A stretch of 64,000 nt of DNA from Actinomycetes bacterium (GTDB taxonomy: Bacteria; Actinomycetota; Acidimicrobiia; Acidimicrobiales; Microtrichaceae), in assembly GCA_029782335.1 (NCBI GenBank), contig JAKOVA010000053.1:1-64000 (forward strand), written 5' to 3'. Made by a program: the position numbers and the translations under genes. The stretch's first letter is position 1. Each line of letters starts with the position of its first letter. Below, in pieces: positions 50,367 to 57,856 of this stretch. Below the pieces are notes generated by a model. It was not told the DNA's origin and made no database searches. It worked only from the letters and a program-made list of their open reading frames with translations.

Positions 50367-51256
50367 CGACGGACCCCGCTGCGCCGACCGTGCACCGGAT
50401 CCCCACACGCAACGGCGACGAGCTGCGCGTGCTCGACTGGGGCGGCAGCGGACCACCTGTGGTGCTACTGCACCCGAACGGGTTCTGCGGAGGACTCTAC
50501 GAACCGGTCGCCGCAACGCTGCTCGGGACCGCCCGAGCGGTCGCGATTGACCTGGTCGGCCACGGGGGCAGCACGACGCCGACAGACCCGACGCGCTACC
50601 GGTTCGCGTCGATGGCCAACGACGTGCTCGACGTGCTCGACCACCTCGACCTCTGCGGCATCGCCGGCGTCGGCGGATCACTCGGGGGAGCAGTTGCGGT
50701 CCTCGTCGACCAGCTCGACCAAGGGCGGTGGTCACAGCTCCTGCTCGCCGAACCAGTCGCGTTTCCCCCAACACTGTTCAGAACCACGACGCCCAACCCG
50801 ATGGCGGTCGCTGCTCGTCGCCGCCGCCGGCTATTCGCCACCCGAGCCGAGATGCACGACCAGTACTGCGACAAGGCGCCCCTGTCCCAACTCAGCGACG
50901 ATGCGCTCGACGCCTACCTGCGATGGGGGACCGTCGATTGCGGCGACGGTGTGCATCTCGCGTGTGACCCCGACACCGAAGCGCGCATCTTCGAGATGTC
51001 TGCCACTTCGTACGGCGCCCCCGCCGCCTGGGAACACCTCGAGCACCTCGCATGCCCCGCTGTGATCGTCGCCGGAGAGGACACCTTCCTGCCCGCCATC
51101 TTCGACCAGCAGGCCGAACGGGCCAACGCCACATTGCTCACCCTTCCCGGCGGGCACTTCGTGCTGCACGAGGACACCCGCCGTACCGAAGCACTCATCA
51201 GAGAGCACGTGCTCACCCAACCAGCCCCATCCCCAGCAATCGGAGGATCCCGATGA
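50363..51256 (+). CDS. Alpha/beta hydrolase 2
   Basis: A 297-residue hydrolase, ATG overlapping hydrolase 1 stop. It has VVLLHPNGFCGGLYEPVAATL, the elbow VGGSLGGAVAVL, IVAGEDTFLPAIF and LPGGHFVLHEDT. It differs from hydrolase 1 in the oxyanion loop (HPNGFC rather than HGAG) and lacks close similarity, so the two are not a recent duplication. Substrate unknown. Coupled by ATGA to the next gene. Confidence 0.83.
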   Translation: MTTDPAAPTVHRIPTRNGDELRVLDWGGSGPPVVLLHPNGFCGGLYEPVAATLLGTARAVAIDLVGHGGSTTPTDPTRYRFASMANDVLDVLDHLDLCGIAGVGGSLGGAVAVLVDQLDQGRWSQLLLAEPVAFPPTLFRTTTPNPMAVAARRRRRLFATRAEMHDQYCDKAPLSQLSDDALDAYLRWGTVDCGDGVHLACDPDTEARIFEMSATSYGAPAAWEHLEHLACPAVIVAGEDTFLPAIFDQQAERANATLLTLPGGHFVLHEDTRRTEALIREHVLTQPAPSPAIGGSR

Positions 51257-52335
51257 ACGCACCACTTCGCTACACGCGCGAGGAGCTCATGAGCGACCCT
51301 CCCTACGCCGAACGCATCGAGCGCAACGGAGTCCGCTTCCACGGCGGCTACGACACCGACGGCACCTACCTGCCACCCAGGTCGCTGCACCGAGCAGCAG
51401 CCATCGACGCATGGACACGCCAGCTCGAGGCCGCAGGACACCCGACCAGCGTCGTCGACACCGACGCGGTCAAACGGTCGTTCGTCCCCAACGCCACCCA
51501 GGCGAAAATGCTGCTGAGTAACGACGCGACCGGCGCCATGACCCGGATCCTGACCCTGGTCGGCGTCGTCGAGGGGTTCGGCAACGACGGCATCAAACTC
51601 ATCCCCGTCGTCGACCTCGCCGAGCACATCGTCGAACCAACCGACGACACCTGCCTCGGTCACCTGTTCAACGGCCTGCTCGAAGCACACGGCAACGACG
51701 AAGCAGGAACCGACGGAGAAGTAGGACACGACCAGATGTGGTTCGCCGTGCGCGACGCAGCGCTCGCCGACCCGCCCGTCACGCTCGACATGTTCCAGGA
51801 GCTCCCGATCGCCCCGCCTCCCGGCTACAGCGGCCCCGCAAGCCCAGCCGCAGAAGCGATCAGCGTCGGATCGATGATCGGCGGAATGCGCGACGACGTC
51901 TCCCCCGAGCTGCAGTTGCTGGTGAGAGCCATGGTGCAGATCCTCGTGATCGAGCTGCTCGCCTATCACACCTTCGCCTGGGCCTCGGATGTGCTCGGCG
52001 ACCCGTCGTGCAGCCATGACACCGCGTTCGCACGCACGACCATCGACCACATCCGCGCCGACGAGGACCTCCACGTCGGCTACCTGCAATGCGCCCTAGC
52101 GGAACTTGCCACCATGACCGTACGTCGCACCGACGGCGGAACCGTCCGTGGTGCCGATCTCGTGGTCGCCGCATCTCGCGCCGCGTTGGAGAACCAGACA
52201 GGCGACCGGTTCGACCGCGTCCTCGCGTACCGGCTCGCGCAGGTGCGCACCGAGCTCGAGGACCACCCCGATGGCGCCCGCCTCACCGCCGAGTTCGACG
52301 CACTGGCCGACAGCCCCGCAGAAGCTCTCGCATGA
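51253..52335 (+). CDS. Putative ferritin-like/diiron helical protein
   Basis: A 360-residue protein, coupled to hydrolase 2 by ATGA. I do not recognise the family with certainty. The central and C-terminal parts are helical and contain FNGLLEAHGNDE, GEVGHDQMWFAVRDA, VIELLAYHTFAWA and IRADEDLHVGYLQC, a set of Glu/His pairs compatible with a diiron ferritin-like site. Homologous-looking proteins occur beside P450s in actinobacteria. An oxygenase or haem-oxygenase-like role is inference only. Confidence 0.6.
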   Translation: MNAPLRYTREELMSDPPYAERIERNGVRFHGGYDTDGTYLPPRSLHRAAAIDAWTRQLEAAGHPTSVVDTDAVKRSFVPNATQAKMLLSNDATGAMTRILTLVGVVEGFGNDGIKLIPVVDLAEHIVEPTDDTCLGHLFNGLLEAHGNDEAGTDGEVGHDQMWFAVRDAALADPPVTLDMFQELPIAPPPGYSGPASPAAEAISVGSMIGGMRDDVSPELQLLVRAMVQILVIELLAYHTFAWASDVLGDPSCSHDTAFARTTIDHIRADEDLHVGYLQCALAELATMTVRRTDGGTVRGADLVVAASRAALENQTGDRFDRVLAYRLAQVRTELEDHPDGARLTAEFDALADSPAEALA

Positions 52336-52367
52336 ACGACCTGCCTCACGGATGGAGCGAACGATGA
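52332..52367 (+). CDS. 11-codon bridging ORF
   Basis: ATG at 52332 overlaps the diiron-like gene's stop (ATGA), encodes MNDLPHGWSER, and ends in a TGA that overlaps the P450 ATG at 52364 (ATGA). The three reading frames thus chain by two 4-bp overlaps. It may only couple translation of the P450 to the upstream gene, since the P450 also has GGAGCG upstream. No homologue is recognised. Confidence 0.4.
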   Translation: MNDLPHGWSER

Positions 52368-53566
52368 GCCGACCGCCAGTGACGGACTGGGAGACCGACT
52401 TCGATCACCTCGACCCCGCCTTCGTCGCCGACCCGTACCCGATCTATGACCACCTTCGCGAGCAGTGTCCGATCGCGCACACCGACCGCTATCACGGCGT
52501 CTGGATCCCGACCCGATACGACGACCTCGCAGCGATCGCCCATGACCATCAGCGATTCTCGTCGCGCACGATCCTCATCACCGACCGTGCCGAGTCACCA
52601 ACCGACCTCGGATTCCACGCTCCCCCGATCACCGAGGCGCCGCCCTATCACACCGACATCCGGCGCATCCTCCTGCCCCTGTTCTCCCCGGCCGTTGTCG
52701 CCGAGTACGAACCGATCACCAGGACGATCGCGTCGGACCTGATCGACGCCTTCGTCGACGATTCCGGCTGCGACGCTGCTGCGGCGTACGCCCAACACGT
52801 ACCCATCAAGGTGATCACCCGGCTGCTCGGCATCCCCGACAGCGACCACGCGCAGTTCCGCGACTGGATCCACCGTCTGGTTGAACAGAGCCCGCTCGCG
52901 AGCGACAGCACCTACGACGCGATCATCGAGATCGGCGGCTACCTCAGCAGTCACATCGAACAGCACCGGACGCACCCGGCCCACGACGTCATCACCCACC
53001 TCCTCGACGCCCGACTTCCCGATGACCGGCTACTGACCCGAGACGAGATCCTCGGCGTGTGCATCCTGTTGCTCCTCGCCGGGATCGACACCACCTGGTC
53101 TGCGATCGGCTCGTCGCTACTCCACCTCGCCACCCACCCCGACGACCGGCACCGGCTGCGCACCGAGCCCGACCTCATCCACACCGCCACCGAGGAGTTC
53201 CTACGCGCGTTCGCGCCCGTCACGATGGCCCGAGAGGTGATCGAAGACACCGAGATCGGCGGCTGCCCGATGCGCAAAGGCGACCGGGTCCTGCTGCCGT
53301 TCCCCTCCGGCAACCGGGACCCCAACGCGTTTGATCGACCCGACGATGTCGTCCTGGATCGGCAGGCGAACCGCCACTTCGCCTTCGGCGTCGGGATCCA
53401 CCGATGCCTCGGCTCCAACCTCGCCAGAATGGAACTCCGGGTAGCGATCGAGACCTGGCTCGAACGCATCCCCGAGTTCGAACTCACCGACCCCGACGCC
53501 GTCACCTGGTCCGCAGGCCAGGTGAGAGGACCGCGCCACCTGCCACTCACGTTCACCTACCGGTGA
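52364..53566 (+). CDS. Cytochrome P450
   Basis: A 400-residue soluble bacterial P450. It has the I-helix LLLAGIDTTWSAIG, the ExxR pair in EEFLRAFAPV, and the haem loop FAFGVGIHRCLGSNLA with the Cys ligand at about residue 348. The wording resembles camphor-hydroxylase-like and fatty acid or terpenoid hydroxylating actinobacterial P450s. It needs a ferredoxin and reductase; none is encoded in module 2. Last gene of the row, about 120 bp from the att core. Confidence 0.9.
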   Translation: MSRPPVTDWETDFDHLDPAFVADPYPIYDHLREQCPIAHTDRYHGVWIPTRYDDLAAIAHDHQRFSSRTILITDRAESPTDLGFHAPPITEAPPYHTDIRRILLPLFSPAVVAEYEPITRTIASDLIDAFVDDSGCDAAAAYAQHVPIKVITRLLGIPDSDHAQFRDWIHRLVEQSPLASDSTYDAIIEIGGYLSSHIEQHRTHPAHDVITHLLDARLPDDRLLTRDEILGVCILLLLAGIDTTWSAIGSSLLHLATHPDDRHRLRTEPDLIHTATEEFLRAFAPVTMAREVIEDTEIGGCPMRKGDRVLLPFPSGNRDPNAFDRPDDVVLDRQANRHFAFGVGIHRCLGSNLARMELRVAIETWLERIPEFELTDPDAVTWSAGQVRGPRHLPLTFTYR

Positions 53567-53685
53567 ACTTGTCGCCCTCTACAGTCCTGGGTCCTGGCGA
53601 GTTGACGAACGACCCGACGCCCAAGCGAATGGGGCACCGTCCGTGACAATCCCCTCTGCGGACAGTGCCGCCTGGTGTGGTTTGG

Positions 53686-53749
53686 TGTCATCGTGCCCGG
53701 GGAGAGATTCGAACTCTCACGGAGCGTGAGCTCCCAAGGGGTTTAAGCC
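53686..53749 (-). repeat. att site 3: 3' half of the functional tRNA-Leu
   Basis: A 64-bp copy of 41628-41691 with one difference (A versus G next to the anticodon stem). It contains the 3' half of the intact tRNA and 8 bp beyond it. The 45 bp to its left match the right end of module 1 at the same offset. Confidence 0.88.
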
Positions 53750-53779
53750 CTCTGCGTCTGCCAGTTTCGCCACCCGGGC
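53694..53779 (-). tRNA. tRNA-Leu (UAA)
   Basis: An 86-nt tRNA. The acceptor GCCCGGG/CCCGGGC is perfectly paired and followed by discriminator A. The D-arm contains TGGCGAAACTGGCAGACGC. The anticodon stem GAGGG/CCCTT encloses loop CTTAAAC with anticodon TAA. A long variable arm (GGGAGCTCACGCTCC-type) and T-arm GAGAGTTCGAATCTCTC confirm class II tRNA-Leu. CCA is not encoded. The 3' half is the att repeat, so it was probably supplied by the integrated element. Confidence 0.95.
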
Positions 53780-53855
53780 CGCAGCCCACACGGTAGAGGG
53801 CGAGGAGGCCTGTGACCCACCACTCGGTCGCCGCGTACGTCCATCCACCACGCGG

Positions 53856-54000
53856 GTTGCCGTCGCCGTCACGCGAGTGGTGGGATAGCCCCGACAACTC
53901 ACCACACCGTCGGAGGGAAGCCGGTGCGATTCCGGCGCTGTCCCGCAACCGTGAGCACGGCTCCCGCCCGGAGACGTGTCAGCCGGAGCGCTCCGTGGCG
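53856..54000 (+). ncRNA. Cobalamin riboswitch
   Basis: The conserved core GGGAAGCCGGTGCGATTCCG-GCGCTGTCCCGCAACCGTGAG lies at 53914-53954, with the downstream B12-box-like element GAGACGTGTCAGCCGGA at 53971-53987. The 5' boundary is approximate. It precedes the ECF transporter operon by about 95 bp. The distal aptamer helices appear short. It should shut off expression when cobalamin is abundant. Confidence 0.88.
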
Positions 54001-54065
54001 TGATCGCTTCGCAACCGTCCGTCGTGGAATGCGGATGCCGAAGCCTGGCGTCCGTCGGGAACGGA

Positions 54066-54088
54066 CCTCCGGGCCGTCGGCCGGGAGG
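54066..54088 (+). promoter_or_regulatory. Shine-Dalgarno-sequestering hairpin (riboswitch expression platform)
   Basis: CCTCCGGGCC-GTC-GGCCGGGAGG forms a 10-bp stem with one mismatch and a 3-nt loop. The right arm contains the GGGAGG ribosome site of the ATG at 54095. When formed it would block ribosome binding, as expected for a translational riboswitch. Confidence 0.75.
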
Positions 54089-54094
54089 AAACCA

Positions 54095-55093
54095 ATGTCG
54101 AATCCCACCAGACCGACACCGAGGCGGCTGGTCGCGGTACTCGTCGCCGCCACGATCATCACACCGCTCGCCATCCTCGGCGGACCCACCCGCCCGGCCG
54201 CTGCCGCCGTGGACGGGCCGTGTCCTGGAGTGGCCGGGGTCACCGTCGTCATCGATTTCCAGGAACTCGGCGGCGGCGTCGTGGTGCGCTGCGCGCCGGG
54301 CGCGTCGCCAACCGGCCTCGCGGCACTCGAAGCCGCGGGTATCACCTATCGGACGGCTGTCCGCTCCCCCGGCTTCGTCTGTCGGATCTCCGACAAGCCT
54401 GCGACCGATCCGTGCATCAACACCTCGCCCACCTCCGCCTACTGGTCGTACTGGGTGGCGAGCCGCGGCGGGCCCTGGTGCTACAGCAGCCTCGGCGCCG
54501 GCAACCGCCGACCCCCTGAAGGGACGGTTGAGGGATGGTCGTTCTCGATGAATCGTTCCGCCGCGACCGCGCCGCCACCGTCGGTCACCATCCCCGGCGG
54601 CAACGGCGGCGGCCCGTCGGTGAGCACCGGCGACTGCACCTCGACCCCACCACCCCCGACAACCCTGCCCACCCCTCCGACGACTGCACCGCCCCGGCCT
54701 CCGGGCGACGGCTCCCCCGCGGCGACCGCCAGACCCGCCGCTGGAGCATCCGCCGGCTCACCCGTCGCACCAGGCCGTCGCCCGTCCCCCCAATCCCCCG
54801 CCTCCTCCCCGGGTGTCTCGTCGCCGTCCGAACCGGCGGCTTCACCGGGCGCAACATCGCCAGACACGACCGCACCGGTCGACCCTGAGGCACCGGTTGC
54901 GGTGGCCGGGGCGTCTGCCGTCGCCCCCACCACGACAGCGGCCAACTCACCGCGACGCGACGAGGTCGCCGCCGGAGCGGCTCACGCGGCCTCGACGGGC
55001 GGATCGCCAGCAGGTCTCGTCGCAGGTGGCGTGTTGGTCGTCGCGCTCGCCGGTGCCGCCATCGTCGTCCGTCGTCGTGCACGCAGCGCCTGA
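54095..55093 (+). CDS. SCO2322-like secreted protein of the cobalamin/ECF operon
   Basis: A 332-residue exported, C-terminally anchored protein. It has a signal peptide to about residue 33 (ending RPAAAA), a transcobalamin/DUF4430-like domain with TSPTSAYWSYWVASRGGPW, YSSLGAGNRR and GTVEGWSF, a long Pro/Thr/Ser-rich disordered linker, and a C-terminal helix (AGLVAGGVLVVALAGAAIVV) with a basic stop-transfer tail. Homologues next to ECF transporters probably bind or present corrinoids at the surface. Controlled by the riboswitch; first gene of the operon. Confidence 0.82.
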   Translation: MSNPTRPTPRRLVAVLVAATIITPLAILGGPTRPAAAAVDGPCPGVAGVTVVIDFQELGGGVVVRCAPGASPTGLAALEAAGITYRTAVRSPGFVCRISDKPATDPCINTSPTSAYWSYWVASRGGPWCYSSLGAGNRRPPEGTVEGWSFSMNRSAATAPPPSVTIPGGNGGGPSVSTGDCTSTPPPPTTLPTPPTTAPPRPPGDGSPAATARPAAGASAGSPVAPGRRPSPQSPASSPGVSSPSEPAASPGATSPDTTAPVDPEAPVAVAGASAVAPTTTAANSPRRDEVAAGAAHAASTGGSPAGLVAGGVLVVALAGAAIVVRRRARSA

Positions 55094-56198
55094 TACCGGC
55101 CGCCAGCCCGTTCGGCTGCCTCGCGACCTCCACCCCGCGGCGTGGTGGTTGTGGGCGCTGTCGATGGGAGTCGCCGCGAGCCGCACCACCAACCCGATCC
55201 TGTTGTGTCTCCTCGTCACGGTCGTCGGGATGGTGGTCGCCGCACGCCGCACCGACGCCCCGTGGGCCCACGGCTTCCGGCTGTATCTCACCTTCGGCCT
55301 CGTGATCATCACGTTCCGGGTGGTCTTCCGGATGTTCCTCGAAGGCCAGTACGGCACACACGTCCTGTTCCGACTCCCCGAACTCCCCCTCCCCGACGCG
55401 GCGGCCGGGATCCGCATCGGCGGACCGGTCACCCTGGAGGGCCTGCTCGCCGCCGTCTACGACGGGCTCCGCCTCGCGGCCCTGGTGATCTGCGTGGGCG
55501 CCGCGAACGTGCTCGCAGACCCGAAACGGCTGCTCCGCTCGATGCCCGGCGCCCTCTACGAGGTCGGCACCGCCATCACCGTTGCGCTCTCGCTGGCGCC
55601 GCAGCTCGTGGAAAGCGGGCGTCGGGTCACCCGTGCTCGACGACTCCGCGGCGAGGTCGGTCGCCGAACCCAGTGGTTCCGCCACATCGCGATCCCGGTC
55701 ATGACCGACGCGCTCGACCGGTCGCTGCTGCTCGCCGCCGCAATGGACTCGCGTGGCTACGGCCGCACCGTCGGGTTGAGCGCCGCGACCCGACGTCTCA
55801 CCGCGGCCCTGGTGCTCGGCGGCCTCGGCGGTGTGTGCGTGGGCGTCTACGGGACGCTCGATACGACCACCCCACGCGCGCTCGGGTTGCCGATGCTTGC
55901 GGCCGGGGTCGCTGCGGCGATCGGTGGACTCGCCCTCGGCGGGCGACGAATTCGCCGGAGCCGCTACCGTCCGCCCCGGTGGCAGTGGCCCGACGTGGCG
56001 GTCGCCTGCTGCGGCGCCGTGACAGCCGTTGGCCTCGGGGTGGCCGCCTCGGTGGATCCGGATGCGCTCAACCCGTCGGTGCAACCGCTCGTCTGGCCGT
56101 CCCTGCCGACCCTGCCGACGCTGGCGATCCTCGTCGGTGCCCTCGCCGCCGTCATCGCGCCGCCGCCACGACGCTCGAGCGGGAGCAGCGCCGCGTGA
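55077..56198 (+). CDS. ECF transporter T component (EcfT)
   Basis: A 373-residue membrane protein with GTG start at 55077, 17 bp inside the previous gene; the track start lies far upstream and is a shadow. Eight hydrophobic segments are seen. The coupling-helix motifs of EcfT are RARRLRGEVG and AAAMDSRGYGRT (A-x-R-G type). It links the S component to the ATPase dimer. The stop overlaps the ATPase start (GTGA). Confidence 0.87.
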   Translation: MHAAPDTGRQPVRLPRDLHPAAWWLWALSMGVAASRTTNPILLCLLVTVVGMVVAARRTDAPWAHGFRLYLTFGLVIITFRVVFRMFLEGQYGTHVLFRLPELPLPDAAAGIRIGGPVTLEGLLAAVYDGLRLAALVICVGAANVLADPKRLLRSMPGALYEVGTAITVALSLAPQLVESGRRVTRARRLRGEVGRRTQWFRHIAIPVMTDALDRSLLLAAAMDSRGYGRTVGLSAATRRLTAALVLGGLGGVCVGVYGTLDTTTPRALGLPMLAAGVAAAIGGLALGGRRIRRSRYRPPRWQWPDVAVACCGAVTAVGLGVAASVDPDALNPSVQPLVWPSLPTLPTLAILVGALAAVIAPPPRRSSGSSAA

Positions 56199-57856
56199 TC
56201 CGTTTCGAACAGGTCGCCGTCACCTACCCCGAGGCCTCCGCACCGACCCTCCAGGATGTGACCTTCACCGTGCCCGAGGGTGAGCTGTGCCTTGTCGTCG
56301 GAACGACCGGCGCCGGAAAGTCCACCCTGCTGGGTTGCATCAACGGGCTGGTACCCCATTTCAGCGGTGGGCGGCTCAGCGGACGGGTGAGCGTCGACGG
56401 ACTCGACACCGCCACCCATCCGCCCCGGGAACTCGCGGACGTCGTTGGTGTCGTTGGCCAGGATCCGCTCGCCGGATTCGTCACCGACGTGGTGGAGGAC
56501 GAGCTCGCCTACGGGATGGAACAGCTCGGCGTTCCGCCCGCCGTGATGCGCACCCGCGTCGAGGAGACCCTCGATCTGTTGGGCATCGCGGATCTCCGGC
56601 GACGCCCCCTGCGGGAGCTTTCAGGCGGACAGCAGCAGCGTGTGGCGATCGGCTCGGTGCTCACCGCCCACCCTCGGGTGCTGGTGCTCGACGAACCGAC
56701 CTCGGCGCTCGACCCCACAGCGGCGGAGGAAGTGCTGGCCGCAGTCACGCGCCTCGTGCACGACCTCGGCGTCACGGTGGTCGTGGCCGAACACCGCCTG
56801 GAGCGCGTCGCGCAATTCGCGGACCTCGTCGCGGTCGTCGAGGAGGGACGGGTCCGCGTCGGGCCGCCTGCCGCCACGCTCGCCGACAGTCCGGTCGCCC
56901 CGCCGATCGTCGAGCTCGCGCGACTCGCCGGTTGGGATCCGCCGCCGCTGTCGGTGCGCGACGGGCGTCGCCTGGCTCAGCCGCTGCGCGATCGCCTCGA
57001 GCCTCGCCTTCCCCGTCCCCCCTCCGCGCCTCCCGCCGACCGCCGCCCCCAGCCAACCCCGCTGCCCCCGGTGCTGGATGCTCGAGGGGTCGGGGTGACC
57101 TATGGCCCCACGGTCGCGGTCCACGACGTCGACCTGACGCTTCGCTGCGGTGAGGTGGTGGCGCTCATGGGTCGCAACGGATCCGGCAAGTCGTCGTTGA
57201 TGTGGGCGCTTCAGGGCTCCGGCCCCCGATCCCACGGACGGGTGCTGCTCCGCGACCCCGCGCGCGGCCCGGACGCGGCACCCGTCGATCCGTCGACGCT
57301 GAAACCCGCCGAGGCCCGAGGGTGGGTCGGCCTGGTCCCCCAGACCCCGACCGACCTGTTGTATCTCACGACGGTCCGCGACGAGTGCGCCCAGGCCGAC
57401 CGCGACGCACATGCGCCGGCGGGCACCTGTCACGACCTGCTCGAGACGTTGAGCGTCGGCATCGACCGCGACGCACACCCCCGCGACCTGTCCGAGGGCC
57501 AGCGGCTGGCGCTCGTCGTCGCCATCCAGCTCACCGCGGCGCCCCGGGTTGTGCTGCTGGACGAACCCACCCGTGGCCTCGACTACCGCGCCAAGGCCGC
57601 GCTCAGCGCCCTCCTGCGGCAACTCGCCGATGAGGGCCGCAGCGTCATGGTCTCCACTCACGACGTGGAGTTCGTCGCAACGTGCGCGGATCGGGTCGTG
57701 GTGATGGCCGAGGGCGAGATCGTCGCCGACGGCCCCACAGCGGAAGTGATTGCTGCATCGCCCGCCTTCGCGCCCCAGGTCGCCAAGGTGCTCGCACCTC
57801 AGGCGTGGCTGACCGTCGAGCAGGTCCGCGCCGCGCTCGACGAGGGGGACCGGTGA
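56195..57856 (+). CDS. ECF transporter ATPase with two fused ABC domains (EcfAA')
   Basis: A 553-residue protein with two complete ATPase domains. Domain 1 has Walker A VGTTGAGKSTLL, signature LSGGQQQRVAIGS and Walker B VLVLDEPTSALDP. Domain 2 has Walker A MGRNGSGKSSLM, a modified signature LSEGQRLALVVA and Walker B VVLLDEPTRGLDYRAK. The modified signature (LSEGQ) is common in fused EcfA proteins. It energises corrinoid uptake with EcfT and EcfS. GTG start overlaps the T-component stop. Confidence 0.9.
   Translation: MIRFEQVAVTYPEASAPTLQDVTFTVPEGELCLVVGTTGAGKSTLLGCINGLVPHFSGGRLSGRVSVDGLDTATHPPRELADVVGVVGQDPLAGFVTDVVEDELAYGMEQLGVPPAVMRTRVEETLDLLGIADLRRRPLRELSGGQQQRVAIGSVLTAHPRVLVLDEPTSALDPTAAEEVLAAVTRLVHDLGVTVVVAEHRLERVAQFADLVAVVEEGRVRVGPPAATLADSPVAPPIVELARLAGWDPPPLSVRDGRRLAQPLRDRLEPRLPRPPSAPPADRRPQPTPLPPVLDARGVGVTYGPTVAVHDVDLTLRCGEVVALMGRNGSGKSSLMWALQGSGPRSHGRVLLRDPARGPDAAPVDPSTLKPAEARGWVGLVPQTPTDLLYLTTVRDECAQADRDAHAPAGTCHDLLETLSVGIDRDAHPRDLSEGQRLALVVAIQLTAAPRVVLLDEPTRGLDYRAKAALSALLRQLADEGRSVMVSTHDVEFVATCADRVVVMAEGEIVADGPTAEVIAASPAFAPQVAKVLAPQAWLTVEQVRAALDEGDR

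Larger units (their letters stand above)
41692..53749. mobile_element. Integrative module 2 at tRNA-Leu (oxidative/export cargo)
   Basis: About 12.1 kb from att site 2 to att site 3, which forms the 3' half of the functional tRNA-Leu. Both ends match module 1. Cargo: two TetR regulators, UspA, an MFS pump, an LLM oxidoreductase, an MMPL transporter, a thioesterase, two hydrolases, a putative diiron protein and a P450. No integrase or conjugation gene is visible. Confidence 0.72.

Noticed and set aside
44865-53566. Classical biosynthetic gene cluster
   Set aside because: No polyketide synthase, NRPS, terpene synthase or RiPP precursor is seen; tailoring-type enzymes alone do not establish one.
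18273-53749. Prophage or conjugative element
   Set aside because: No capsid, terminase, tail, relaxase, coupling protein or type IV secretion gene is visible; cargo is metabolic and metal-related.
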